From NCBI RefSeq assembly GCF_900129005.1, contig NZ_FQUN01000017.1, positions 1 through 64,000 on the forward strand: a stretch of DNA of 64,000 nucleotides. The letters are read 5' to 3'. This document shows, piece after piece, positions 46,584 to 54,655 of this stretch. The DNA is from Leeuwenhoekiella marinoflava DSM 3653. Lineage in GTDB: Bacteria; Bacteroidota; Bacteroidia; Flavobacteriales; Flavobacteriaceae. The notes under the pieces are model-generated. The model searched no databases and had not been told where the DNA came from. It was given only the letters and a program-made list of their open reading frames with translations. The stretch's first letter is position 1, and every line of letters starts with the position of its first letter. The position numbers and the translations under genes are program-made.

Positions 46584-47132
46584 GTGTTAGATAGAGCAGT
46601 GAATTTGTTTTGGAGAAAAGGATATAATGCAACTTCAGCACAGGATTTAGTAGATAATCTGGGTATAAGTCGCTCTAGTTTGTATGACACTTACGGGGAT
46701 AAACATACCCTCTTTGTAACAGCACTTCGGCAATACAGAAAAGACAAGATTGACCCTGTTCTAAATAAAACAGATATTGAAGATGTGGAAGCTTATATCA
46801 GGTTTTTTTTTGAATCTGTGCAGATGGAAGCCTTGTGTGATAGTGGGTCTAAAGGCTGTTTCTTAGTAAATTCAGTGGTGGAGTTAGCTCCTGTGGACTC
46901 AGAAATTGCCACGATCGCAAATGCCATAATGCATGACACCGAAGAAGCTTTGTTCAAGGTTATTGAAACAGGGCAGGAGAAGGGCGTTTTTACAAAAAAG
47001 TATTCTGCGCGTTCACTTGCGCGTTTTGTTTTCAATTCACTTAATGGTCTGCGAGTGACTGTAAAATTTGATGCAGATAAAGAAATGTTTGAAGATATTG
47101 TAGCGGTTTGTTTATCCACTTTAAGTGGTTAG
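46584..47132 (+). CDS. TetR/AcrR-family regulator with replaced 5' end
   Basis: 182 residues from a GTG at 46584. The HTH is intact: YNATSAQDLVDNLGISRSSLYDTYGDKHTLF (about 14-44), and a ligand domain follows with the CLVNS..VELAP block. In-frame coding homology continues upstream of the GTG (NEQEVLDRAVNLF) to 46572, where a repeat begins. The true start, expected about 8 residues further upstream, has therefore been lost. Translation from the GTG would lose part of helix 1, so the protein may be inactive. It is followed by the broken MOSC gene, which it may once have controlled. Confidence 0.7.
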   Translation: MLDRAVNLFWRKGYNATSAQDLVDNLGISRSSLYDTYGDKHTLFVTALRQYRKDKIDPVLNKTDIEDVEAYIRFFFESVQMEALCDSGSKGCFLVNSVVELAPVDSEIATIANAIMHDTEEALFKVIETGQEKGVFTKKYSARSLARFVFNSLNGLRVTVKFDADKEMFEDIVAVCLSTLSG

Positions 47133-47292
47133 TATCACTTTTTTATGGCTCATTGCTGATTATAAATGTAAAACAGGAATTGTCTAAAAAAAGGTCAAAC
47201 TTAAATTGTCTAAAGTTTAGTATTTGTAAGTTTATTGAAATGAACGTGCAGAGCGTTTAGAAAACTTAGCGTCCTAAAAGATATATGCTTTG

Positions 47293-47928
47293 ATGAAAAT
47301 TATTTCTATTAACATAGCAAAACCTACTACAATTATCTGGAAAGGCAAGGAGGTATCCACAGGTATTTTTAAAGAACCTATTGATAAACCTGTTTATTTG
47401 GGCAGTGAAAAAGTTAGAGATGATGAGGTTTCAGATCGTGAAAATCATGGAGGGATTTATCAGGCCTGTTACATTTATTCATCAGATCACTATGCGTATT
47501 GGAAAAATAAATACCCCAATCTGCATTGGACCTGGGGGATGTTTGGGGAGAACTTAACCGTAACCGGTTTAGATGAACGGGATATTTGTGTTGGGGATGT
47601 TTATAGAGTAGGTGAAGCTTTAGTGTAGGTTTCACACCATAGAGAACCCTGCTATAAGTTTGCCCATAAATTTGATGATCAGCAAATTATGAAACAATTT
47701 ATAGACTACGGTTTCGGAGGTACTTATTTGCGAATCCTGGAGGAAGGACTTGTAGCGGTCAATGATTCATTTAGTTTATTAGACCGTCCCAAAAGCACTT
47801 TAACGGTAGCACAGCTATTTGAGTTAGCCTTCAGCAAAAACAAGAATCCGAATTTGGTAAGAATTGCAGCTGAAAGTACTGCCATAGCGCCTGATAAAAG
47901 AAGTTACTTTAAAAGGTACCTCGAATAA
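47293..47928 (+). pseudogene. MOSC-domain protein (YiiM-like) broken by one nonsense codon
   Basis: One continuous frame of 212 codons from ATG 47293 to TAA 47928, interrupted only by TAG at 47626-47628. Before it: SDRENHGGIYQACYIY and WGMFGENLTVTGL. After it: VSHHREPCYKFAHKF, including the molybdenum-ligand cysteine of MOSC domains. The surrounding sequence GEALV-stop-VSHHREPC shows a single CAG-to-TAG change is enough. The family handles molybdenum cofactor or N-hydroxylated base detoxification. Either a fresh pseudogene or a read-through stop. Confidence 0.85.
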
Positions 47929-48041
47929 TATTTGACTTTAAAATGCTTCAACTAAGGTTAGTCTATTTTGATTTTAAGCTTCCCCTGTCAGGGGTATAAA
48001 TTAAAGGAATAGGATCTGTAATTTTACCTATGATAAAAGTA

Positions 48042-48070
48042 AAGAGGCTGCCTTTTCAAGCAGCCTCTTA
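48042..48070 (-). terminator. Terminator of the CHRD lipoprotein gene
   Basis: Perfect stem AAGAGGCTGC/GCAGCCTCTT, 14 bases on, loop CTTTTCAA, T-run on the minus strand. Confidence 0.75.
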
Positions 48071-48092
48071 GTTTAATAAAACAGTTTGTTGA

Positions 48093-48941
48093 TTAGTCCT
48101 CTGTAGCGTTGGCACCTATATTTCCTTGTGCTGCCAAAGTCTCTAGATTATCTTCACTTTCGTGAACGTTGATATACCCGTCAAAATCAATTAGATCTTC
48201 ATACGTAATTGCTTCCCCTTCTTCTTCCTCAGAATCATCGGTTACTGCTATGTTAGTAACACTTATACCGGTTGAACCGTTCACTGGATTAAAAGTAATA
48301 ATGATGGCTCCCGGAGCGTCTTCTACAGATCCTGCATGAATATGAGCAGGGTGTGTATTACCTTCTTCGGTACCTTCAAGCATAATGGTAACCAGAGTTT
48401 CACCGTTTTCACGTTCTTCAAAGGTAGCAGTACCGCTTACTCCGGCAATATCAGCTTCAGCAAGATCGTAGGATTCAGATTCGCCGGTTAGTGCGTTTTC
48501 TCCTATATCTGTTTGAGCAACAATTGTTTCTAATTCATCCGCACTCAGATGAACATTAATATACCCGTCAAAATCAATAAGCTCTTCATAGGTGATTTCC
48601 GTACCGTCTTCAAGTTCAGTGATCTCAGTAGTACTTGTTCCGGTTTCACCATCAACAGCTTCCAGTGGAATGGCTATTTCTCCACCATCTGCCGCATTGC
48701 CAAAGTGAATATGTGCTGGATGCATATTACCATCCTCTGTACCTTCAAGTTCAAAAGCTACAGTAGTAGAACCATCGTCATTTTTTGTAAAGATTACGGT
48801 ACCACTTACTCCAGAATCGTTTTTTTCACTCAGTGTATACTCTTTTGTATCAGCAACAGGTGGGTCAATTATGCTATCATCATCGTTATTACAACTTGTT
48901 AAGCCTGCAATCATTGCTAATGTCAATACTAATTTTTTCAT
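48093..48941 (-). CDS. Lipoprotein with two CHRD domains
   Basis: A 282-residue lipoprotein (lipobox LTSC, C17, mature start CNNDDDS). Two CHRD-like repeats occupy about 34-145 and 155-275. Each has the GVSGT..F strand, an EGTE.GN.HPAHIH block, and the EDLIDFDGYINVH block with a histidine. The mature protein is very acidic. CHRD domains are of unknown function, and in bacteria are exported; metal or ligand binding at the HPAHIH segment is inferred. A lone gene without partners. Confidence 0.82.
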   Translation of the reverse strand: MKKLVLTLAMIAGLTSCNNDDDSIIDPPVADTKEYTLSEKNDSGVSGTVIFTKNDDGSTTVAFELEGTEDGNMHPAHIHFGNAADGGEIAIPLEAVDGETGTSTTEITELEDGTEITYEELIDFDGYINVHLSADELETIVAQTDIGENALTGESESYDLAEADIAGVSGTATFEERENGETLVTIMLEGTEEGNTHPAHIHAGSVEDAPGAIIITFNPVNGSTGISVTNIAVTDDSEEEEGEAITYEDLIDFDGYINVHESEDNLETLAAQGNIGANATED

Positions 48942-49684
48942 TTTAATGTAATTTTGAAATTATTGTTTGTTCTTTTAGGAGATGTATTTTATAGAAAAGC
49001 GTTGCGTGGTTTTTTTGCTATACTGAAAGAAAATTCAATAAACTACTGAGTCCTAGTAATCAACTAAACTAGTTTTAACAAATGTTTAATAGATCTTGAA
49101 GCTTTGATTTTATCTCCTAGTTCAAAGCGATTTGAGTATTGATGAAATTGGAAATAACTGTGGATTCTTGAGCTGTTTGTAGTATCAGCATAACTGATAA
49201 TACAGGGCTTCCCAACTTTTATAGCGATTAATGCGACTGAATGTCAAGTGTCTTTACTATTGTCTGAAAAATATAATAGTAAGTGGTTGTATTAACCCAG
49301 TGATGTTTTATAAACCTCAATTGGTTCTTTAAAGTTTTATAATACAATCCCAAACTCCCGCTAGTCTTTGACTCGTGGCGCGTACCAATAAGCAAATGCA
49401 TCAACATTTAAAATTCCCTCGTTAGTTTCTATTCATATACTTTATGAGATAGTATTTTTTACAAATTCTTATATCAGATTCCTAAATGTCCTAACTAAGT
49501 TTGTGTTTTCTTTAGTATAAGGGTGTTCTTAAAAAATTAACTTCCAATTATGTTGATGAAACTCTTTTTTGCACTAAACCAATTACCTCCGGACACTCAA
49601 AATGCCGATGATAATCTTCCTGTAGATTTTAATGATTCTTTTCTTGTCCTAAGAAACCTCTCGGCAATCGCTCAGCGCAGGACT
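48942..49684. other. Non-coding region before the repeat block
   Basis: About 740 bases with stops in all frames apart from short ones. The open frame 49550-49822 overlaps a repeat and has no domain, so I reject it. Nothing else is recognised. Confidence 0.5.
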
Positions 49685-49739
49685 AACAAAAGAAAGAACA
49701 TCTTTTGGATAGGTATTTTTCGCCTTAGGGGCGAAAACC
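49685..49739. repeat. Intergenic repeat family, partial copy
   Basis: 38 bases (49702-49739) are identical to 51096-51133, including the hairpin TTTTCGCC-TTAG-GGGCGAAAA. Confidence 0.85.
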
Positions 49740-50100
49740 ACAACAGCATCCCTAAATTTCTTCCAAGGCTTCAGAAATTCTTAACGGGAACTTCTTGCTA
49801 TACTGAAAAAAAAGAAGGCTAAAGAATAACATTCTTAGTTCTGATTTGAAAATGGCCTACAAGAAGGTATCGTGAAATTTGAAGTGAGCGGAACGTCGCA
49901 GGCGGTTCTGTTTGAGGGCGGTGTGCCGCCTGAGTTAAGTGCATGCAGCGGAGGGAATAAAAAATTTAGAAGCTCATGTAAGCCTTGATTTTTTGGTTCC
50001 TTGGCATTAAGGCAAAAGAACAGGAACACGAATAGAAGTTATAGGTTCTATATCATGTTTTGTTCATTTTCTTTAGCTCGCGTCGTTCTCATTATCTCGG
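49740..50100. other. Spacer between repeat copies, no gene
   Basis: Non-coding. It holds GC-richer modules (49880-49960, 49985-50040) that differ in composition from neighbours and look like repeat modules; no second copy of these is in the window. Confidence 0.4.
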
Positions 50101-50484
50101 GAGCTCGTGAATCTCCTATCGTCGGTTTGCTCAAGAGACTCCTACGTCGTTTTAAGACTAAAGGTTCTTTTGGAAGAGTGCATTCCTCTCCCTGCTGTCG
50201 TCGGATGCAGAAAAGAAACGACGCCCTCGCTTAGCAATTTTTCGCCTTAGGGGCGAAAACCGTCTTGTCAGCTCCGCGTCGCTATCGCTCCTGTCCTTCG
50301 GAGCTTCCTTCGCCTATTCTGAACCGAGGGAAGGGCATTTGTTTAACCCTCCGGGTTTGAATAGTCCGTAGTTAAGCTTCAAGTTGAGTAAGAATTAAAC
50401 TCCCTTTTCTCCCGAAAGCTTTCGGGAGGGAGAAGGGGTGGGGATGAGGAGAGGCCTTCCTTAGAAGGGAGGTTTGGAGGGATG
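50101..50484. repeat. Modular intergenic repeat, copy A
   Basis: From GAGCTCGTGAA to GGGATG. It shares with copy B a 47-base identical block (50238-50284), a 29-base identical block (50311-50339), a GGGGATGAGGAGA module and a CCTTAGAAGGGAGGTTTGG module, all in the same order, with unrelated filler between. It also carries a perfect 20-base palindrome at 50409-50428. Confidence 0.85.
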
Positions 50485-50494
50485 TTATAGCTGG

Positions 50495-50641
50495 ATTCAA
50501 AACACCAGCTTCTCTCACTTTTTTATCGAATTGCACTTTGGCCAAATTTAGACCAATCCTTAAGAATTAAACCTGTACCACAAATAGCCCCACGATAGCA
50601 TTTGTAAAAACAAGAATGTAAAGCTTCTTTTGTTTAAGCAT
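50495..50641 (-). pseudogene. Fragment of a sensor-kinase-like N-terminus
   Basis: Minus strand from ATG 50641: MLKQKKLYILVFTNAIVGLF, then a TAA at 50567-50569, then in the same frame LRIGLNLAKVQFDKKVREA. This pattern (Lys-rich start, membrane helix, VQ.., then an amphipathic QFD segment) is that of the first 50 residues of many Bacteroidetes histidine kinases. The frame then runs into repeat copy A and ends. It has no kinase core. Recognition is by pattern only. Confidence 0.4.
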
Positions 50642-50947
50642 AGTTAGTTATTACAGACATTTTATTGGACTATTGATATTTTAAACAGTCACTTCACAAG
50701 ATTGCATCCGTGTTCTGCATTCAAATGTAATAGATTCTAAGGTACAACTTATAACCGGAGCCTCACTAATGACTCCATCGTATTTTGGTTAATCTGCTCT
50801 TAATTTAATTAACTTTTGATTAATCTATTTAATTTTCTGTTACGCTACAGGTCGGTTTAAAGAACTTAATTTAGCCACTGAAAACAACAACAATAAGCAT
50901 TTGGACTTTGATTGTATTGGTTATCAAAGCTCCATTAGTGTTCTGGT

Positions 50948-50977
50948 AAAAAACTGTCTGCAAAGACAGTTTTTTTA
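50948..50977 (+). terminator. Terminator-like hairpin with no gene
   Basis: Stem AAACTGTCT/AGACAGTTT with loop GCAA and seven T on the plus strand. No intact plus-strand gene precedes it, so it may have served a lost gene or be part of the repeat region. Confidence 0.5.
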
Positions 50978-51030
50978 GTTTAAGCGCTATGGGTAGTAGG
51001 TTGCTTTTGTTTTTTTGGTTTATTTTATAG

Positions 51031-51464
51031 GAGCTCGTGAACCTTACCTTACTTTTCTTTGCTCGTCCAAAGAAAAGTAACAAAAGAAAAGACACCTTTT
51101 GGATAGGTATTTTTCGCCTTAGGGGCGAAAACCGTCTTGTCAGCTCCGCGTCGCTACTTTTGTTATACTAAAAGCAACCCTTACTGAGGGAAAGTAGGCC
51201 AAATGAAAAGATACGATCTCAAAGCCTATGCGCCACCTGGCTCATTCGCTAAAAAGGTCTACCAGACCTTTTCTTAACGCTCTGCCCTTGCGCCTATTCT
51301 GAACCGAGGGAAGGGCATTCGTTCTAGCCTTCAGGTTTTAAAATAGTTCTCTTAAGCTTGATTTAAGTCACAATCAATCTCCCTCTCCGACCTTAGGGAA
51401 GGAATCAAGGGGAAGGGTTGGGGATGAGGAGAAACCTCCCTTAGAAGGGAGGTTTGGTAGGATG
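51031..51464. repeat. Modular intergenic repeat, copy B
   Basis: Same module order as copy A (GAGCTCGTGAA, hairpin block 51110-51156, block 51291-51319, GGGGATGAGGAGA, CCTTAGAAGGGAGGTTTGG, GGATG), with different filler between modules. It also has a 19-base inverted pair ACTTTTCTTTG/CAAAGAAAAGT near 51050-51080. Confidence 0.85.
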
Positions 51465-51614
51465 TTTATTTTTCTTGCTGCATTCCGAATTTGTAAAAGA
51501 GTCTTTTGGTTTTGAGTTCAAGCTTTGCGTAAACGCTTGTCACTTCGTGGGGGATGACCCGTAAAAATTCAGGTCTTTTTCTGAAATAGAAAATGAGTCT
51601 TGAGAATGTATAGA

Positions 51615-52430
51615 CTACTTATTGTCCTGCTCAAAAAAGCGCTCATTCATTGCCGAAATTACCTTTTCAATCCCATCTTTTTTCAACCATTCATATTCTG
51701 TTGTCGAAAGCTTGCCTGCTGTGTAGTGCAATTGTTTTTTGTTGTCTGTCGCTGCTTGGTAAACTATTTCTGAAATGCTTTCCGGTGTATCTCTTTTGGC
51801 ACTTGCATCTGCTTTCATCGTCGAGATGTATTGATTAAAAACATCCTGATACTCTTGATGAGAAACTATTTGTGCATTATTTCCAAAATTCGTTTGCATA
51901 TAAGCAGGAACAATCGTTTTTAGTTTTATACCAAATTCATTTAACTCATAGCTCATTCCTTCAGTCCATTTTTCTAATGCGGCTTTTGTAGCTGCATAAA
52001 CCGCTACAAACGGATATGGAAGATTGGCGGTTGACGAGGTTACTGTAATAATTGTACCGCTTTTCCTTGTCCTGAAATAGGGAAGAAATGACTTTGCGAC
52101 AAGAATTGTCCCCAAAAAATTGGTGTTGATCTGTTGTTCTAATTCTTCATCAGTAGCCCCTTCAAAAGGACCCATAAGTCCATAGGCTGCATTATTAAAC
52201 AGGACATCTATCGGACTTATCTTTTCTGCTTCGGAAGCTGCTTGTACAATTTGTTTTTTATTATTGATATCCAACTTCAAAAGATGAATATTTGGAATTT
52301 GTATAAGTTCTGTTTCTTTTTCGGGCTGTCTAATTCCAGCAATTACGATCCATCCTTTTGAAGCAAATAATTTCGCTGTCGCTTTTCCTAATCCCGATGA
52401 AGCTCCCGTGATAAAAATTGTTTTATTCAT
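51615..52430 (-). CDS. Short-chain dehydrogenase/reductase
   Basis: A 271-residue cytoplasmic SDR. Nucleotide-binding TGASSGLGKATAKLF (about 7-21), NNAAYG, catalytic Ser/Tyr/Lys in TVTSSTA and YAATKAALEKW (about 150-160). NAD(P)H-dependent; substrate not predictable. It is downstream of a Crp/Fnr-type regulator gene on the same strand with 78 bases between, and the two may form a unit. It sits next to the repeat block and may mark the end of an inserted stretch. Confidence 0.9.
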   Translation of the reverse strand: MNKTIFITGASSGLGKATAKLFASKGWIVIAGIRQPEKETELIQIPNIHLLKLDINNKKQIVQAASEAEKISPIDVLFNNAAYGLMGPFEGATDEELEQQINTNFLGTILVAKSFLPYFRTRKSGTIITVTSSTANLPYPFVAVYAATKAALEKWTEGMSYELNEFGIKLKTIVPAYMQTNFGNNAQIVSHQEYQDVFNQYISTMKADASAKRDTPESISEIVYQAATDNKKQLHYTAGKLSTTEYEWLKKDGIEKVISAMNERFFEQDNK

Positions 52431-52508
52431 TTTTTAGTTTTTTAAAATTTATACTGTAAAAATGAAAACTTAAAAAATGAATCGATTTATCATTTGGTAA
52501 AAAACCAC

Positions 52509-53066
52509 CTATCGGATATTTTTTCTTATTCTACTTAAGGATTGTTGAGTAATTCCCAAATAAGAAGCAATGTATGACAATGGAATGCGATTTACCAGTG
52601 TTGGATATTTCTTCATAAACTCGAGATAGCGAGTCGTGGCATCTTGAGAAATTAATGGACTTACTTTTTCCAACTTTTGGATAAGTGATTTGTTGGTTAT
52701 TTTTTGAATAATACTATCCCACTCCATTATGGTATCTGAAATTTCTTTCCAATCTTGATTTGAAAATGTTAGGAGTTTAGAATCGGTAGTAGCTTGAATA
52801 TATTCGGTTGAAGGAACATTTCTTAAATTATACAGCAAGTTGTTTTCTTCAATGAATATTTTGGTAATTTCCTCGCCTTTATTATTGTAATAGCAGATGC
52901 GAAGAATGCCGTCAACAATAAAACCAACTTGTTTCAATACTTTTCCTGCTTCTGCAAAATAGGCGTCTTTTTTAAGCTCAGTTTCGATTGCTTTACTTGA
53001 GATAAATCTTATTTGCTGTTTGTTAAGATTACCAAACTGTAGCATGTATTCTATAAACTCTTCCAT
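52509..53066 (-). CDS. Crp/Fnr-family regulator
   Basis: About 185 residues from ATG 53066 (MEEFIEYMLQFGNLN). The cyclic-nucleotide-like beta barrel is followed by a helical bundle and a C-terminal HTH (IPLSYIASYLGITQQSLSRIRKNIR). An upstream ATG at 53108 would add 14 unconserved residues. Bacteroidetes members of this type often regulate a neighbouring oxidoreductase; here that is the SDR. No Cys cluster for iron-sulfur sensing is present. Divergent to the DUF985 gene. Confidence 0.85.
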   Translation of the reverse strand: MEEFIEYMLQFGNLNKQQIRFISSKAIETELKKDAYFAEAGKVLKQVGFIVDGILRICYYNNKGEEITKIFIEENNLLYNLRNVPSTEYIQATTDSKLLTFSNQDWKEISDTIMEWDSIIQKITNKSLIQKLEKVSPLISQDATTRYLEFMKKYPTLVNRIPLSYIASYLGITQQSLSRIRKNIR

Positions 53067-53137
53067 AATTGTAAATTTAGCAATAGTCCTTTTTTTATTA
53101 TTTATCATTTGTTAAAAACTGCTTTTTCGTATTTCGC

Positions 53138-53145
53138 TAACTTTG
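53138..53145 (+). promoter_or_regulatory. -7 promoter box of DUF985 gene
   Basis: TAACTTTG (TAnnTTTG), 76 bases before the ATG at 53221. No clear -33. Confidence 0.45.
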
Positions 53146-53220
53146 ACAAATCCGTAGAACAATTCAGATGAATTCTTCTGAAGCAAAAACATAGCCATAA
53201 ACTTTGATAACCCTATTGAT

Positions 53221-53727
53221 ATGATGAATTCTATAGAAAACTTAATTTCTGAATTAAACTTAAAACCACATCCTGAAGGTGGTTATTTCAAGGAGACTTA
53301 TCGTAGTGAAGAAGAGATTCCGCAAGGGATATTGTCCAATAAATTCACTGGAAATAGAAACTACTCGACGTGTATATATTTCTTATTAGAATCCGATAAT
53401 TTCTCTGCATTTCATAAAGTTAATCAAGATGAAATTTGGCACTTTTATGATGGATCACCAATCAGATTACATATTATTTCTGAGCTCGGAATCTATTCTA
53501 ACCAATTGATAGGAATAGATATTCAAAATGGACAGACACCACAATTTGTTGTAAAAGGTGGGAGCTGGTTTGCTGCTGAAGTTGAGGCACCGAGCTCATA
53601 CTCTTTTGTTGGGTGCACCGTATCACCAGGATTTAGTTTTGATGATTTTGAATTAGCTTCCAGAGATCGGTTATTGAACATGTTTCCAGAAAATAATAAA
53701 TTAATTAAGAGACTGACTCGGGGATAA
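53221..53727 (+). CDS. DUF985 cupin-like protein
   Basis: 168 residues. The N-terminal KPHPEGGYFKETYRS and STCIYFLLESDNFSAFHKVNQDEIWHFYDG blocks define the DUF985 (cupin_5) family; the final blocks GGSWFAAEV and VSPGFSFDDFELASR match too. Cytoplasmic, no signal peptide. Function in the family is not established. Ahead of it two starts are possible (ATG ATG at 53221 and 53224). Confidence 0.88.
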   Translation: MMNSIENLISELNLKPHPEGGYFKETYRSEEEIPQGILSNKFTGNRNYSTCIYFLLESDNFSAFHKVNQDEIWHFYDGSPIRLHIISELGIYSNQLIGIDIQNGQTPQFVVKGGSWFAAEVEAPSSYSFVGCTVSPGFSFDDFELASRDRLLNMFPENNKLIKRLTRG

Positions 53728-54049
53728 AAGGGATTACCAATCCGGTAGACCAGTCCATTCTAAATAAAATAAACTGCGGCTCTCAAGCCAAAATAAATAG
53801 GGTCTCGTGTACTGCGGGGCATTAAAACACTACTTTATCTTGAGGTATCCTGTACTTAATTTGCTATACTATCATGATTTTTAACAGGTTATTATATTAT
53901 GTCATCACTGTTCAGTTAAAATAGACTGAGTGAAGTTGGTTATAATCAAGTTCTTTGACATTACTATAATCTATATTCATAAAAGCTCATTTATAGAGGT
54001 TTTGTCTAATAATGAGATGCCCAAAACCTATAATATTCGTAGGTTGAAC
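53728..54049. other. Intergenic region before transposase relic
   Basis: About 320 non-coding bases with nothing recognised. Confidence 0.5.
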
Positions 54050-54370
54050 ACTCCAGTTTCAGTTTATCTGGCACAATAGAGACCAGACAGTAAGCACTTA
54101 TCGCGCAATAAATCTGGATTTTTCACGGCATTTTCAGATGTTTCCCAGAAGGATTTTATTTTCAAGTTTTGTTTGACCCATTTAAAGAAAAGTTCCACCT
54201 GCCATCTTTTTTTGTATAGTAAGAATCCTTTAATGCCAAAGTAAAGGCTTTTAGATCACAATTCAGAGGAGTGAGGAATACCGAATATTCTTAAAATCGT
54301 AAAAACCCAGATTTTGCACTTGATCCGCAGTAACCTTCTTCTGTACAAAATAGCATCAAATGGAGTAAAG
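54050..54370 (-). pseudogene. Remnant of IS4-type transposase
   Basis: On the minus strand, pieces of an IS4-family C-terminal region appear in order but in different frames: VTADQVQNLGFY, then CDLKAFTLALKDSYY, then KKRWQVELFFKWVKQNLKIKSF with the YREKW-type Glu signature, and after one frameshift IQIYCAISAYCLVSIV. There is a deletion between the first two pieces and a stop in each frame. Not functional. It lies directly downstream of tRNA-Arg. Confidence 0.75.
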
Positions 54371-54382
54371 GCCTAAAACCGG

Positions 54383-54416
54383 AAAACCACGCAGTTCCTA
54401 AGAATTGCGTGGTTTT
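54383..54416 (-). terminator. Terminator of tRNA-Arg
   Basis: Stem AAAACCACGCA/TGCGTGGTTTT, 11 bp. It lies just past the tRNA on the minus strand. Confidence 0.7.
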
Positions 54417-54440
54417 GATGCTAATTGAATTAGCGTTTTG

Positions 54441-54514
54441 TGACCTTGCCAGGATTCAAACCTGGAACCTCCTGAGCCGTAATCAGGTGCGCTATTCAGT
54501 TGCGCCACAAGGCC
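54441..54514 (-). tRNA. tRNA-Arg (ACG)
   Basis: A 74-base cloverleaf on the minus strand. Acceptor GGCCTTG/CAAGGTC, anticodon stem CCTGA/TCAGG with loop TTACGGC giving anticodon ACG, T-loop GTTTGAATC. CCA is not encoded. Confidence 0.95.
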
Positions 54515-54655
54515 TTTATTTTTCAAAATCTAGCTATTAATTTAGCTCATTTTGCGGGTGCAAATATAAGTCTTCTTTAGATATCTGCAAGCTTAAAAAC
54601 AAAAAAAAGCCATTTTATTTAAAAATGACTTTTTTAGGTGACTACTTATTGTTGT

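Larger units (their letters stand above)
50485..51030. other. Spacer holding kinase fragment and a hairpin
   Basis: Between repeat copies A and B. It contains the sensor-kinase fragment at 50495-50641 and a terminator-like hairpin at 50948-50977. The rest is AT-rich with no gene seen. Confidence 0.45.

Noticed and set aside
48093-48941. Superoxide dismutase-like protein suggested by HPAHIH
   Set aside because: The repeat layout fits CHRD domains and no Cu/Zn SOD ligand pattern is complete.
49550-49822. 90-residue open frame
   Set aside because: It runs through a repeat copy and shows no family features.
50001-50234. 77-residue open frame in the repeat region
   Set aside because: It overlaps repeat copy A; composition follows the repeat, not a protein.
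50871-51095. 74-residue minus-strand open frame
   Set aside because: It spans a hairpin and the start of repeat copy B, with no domain.
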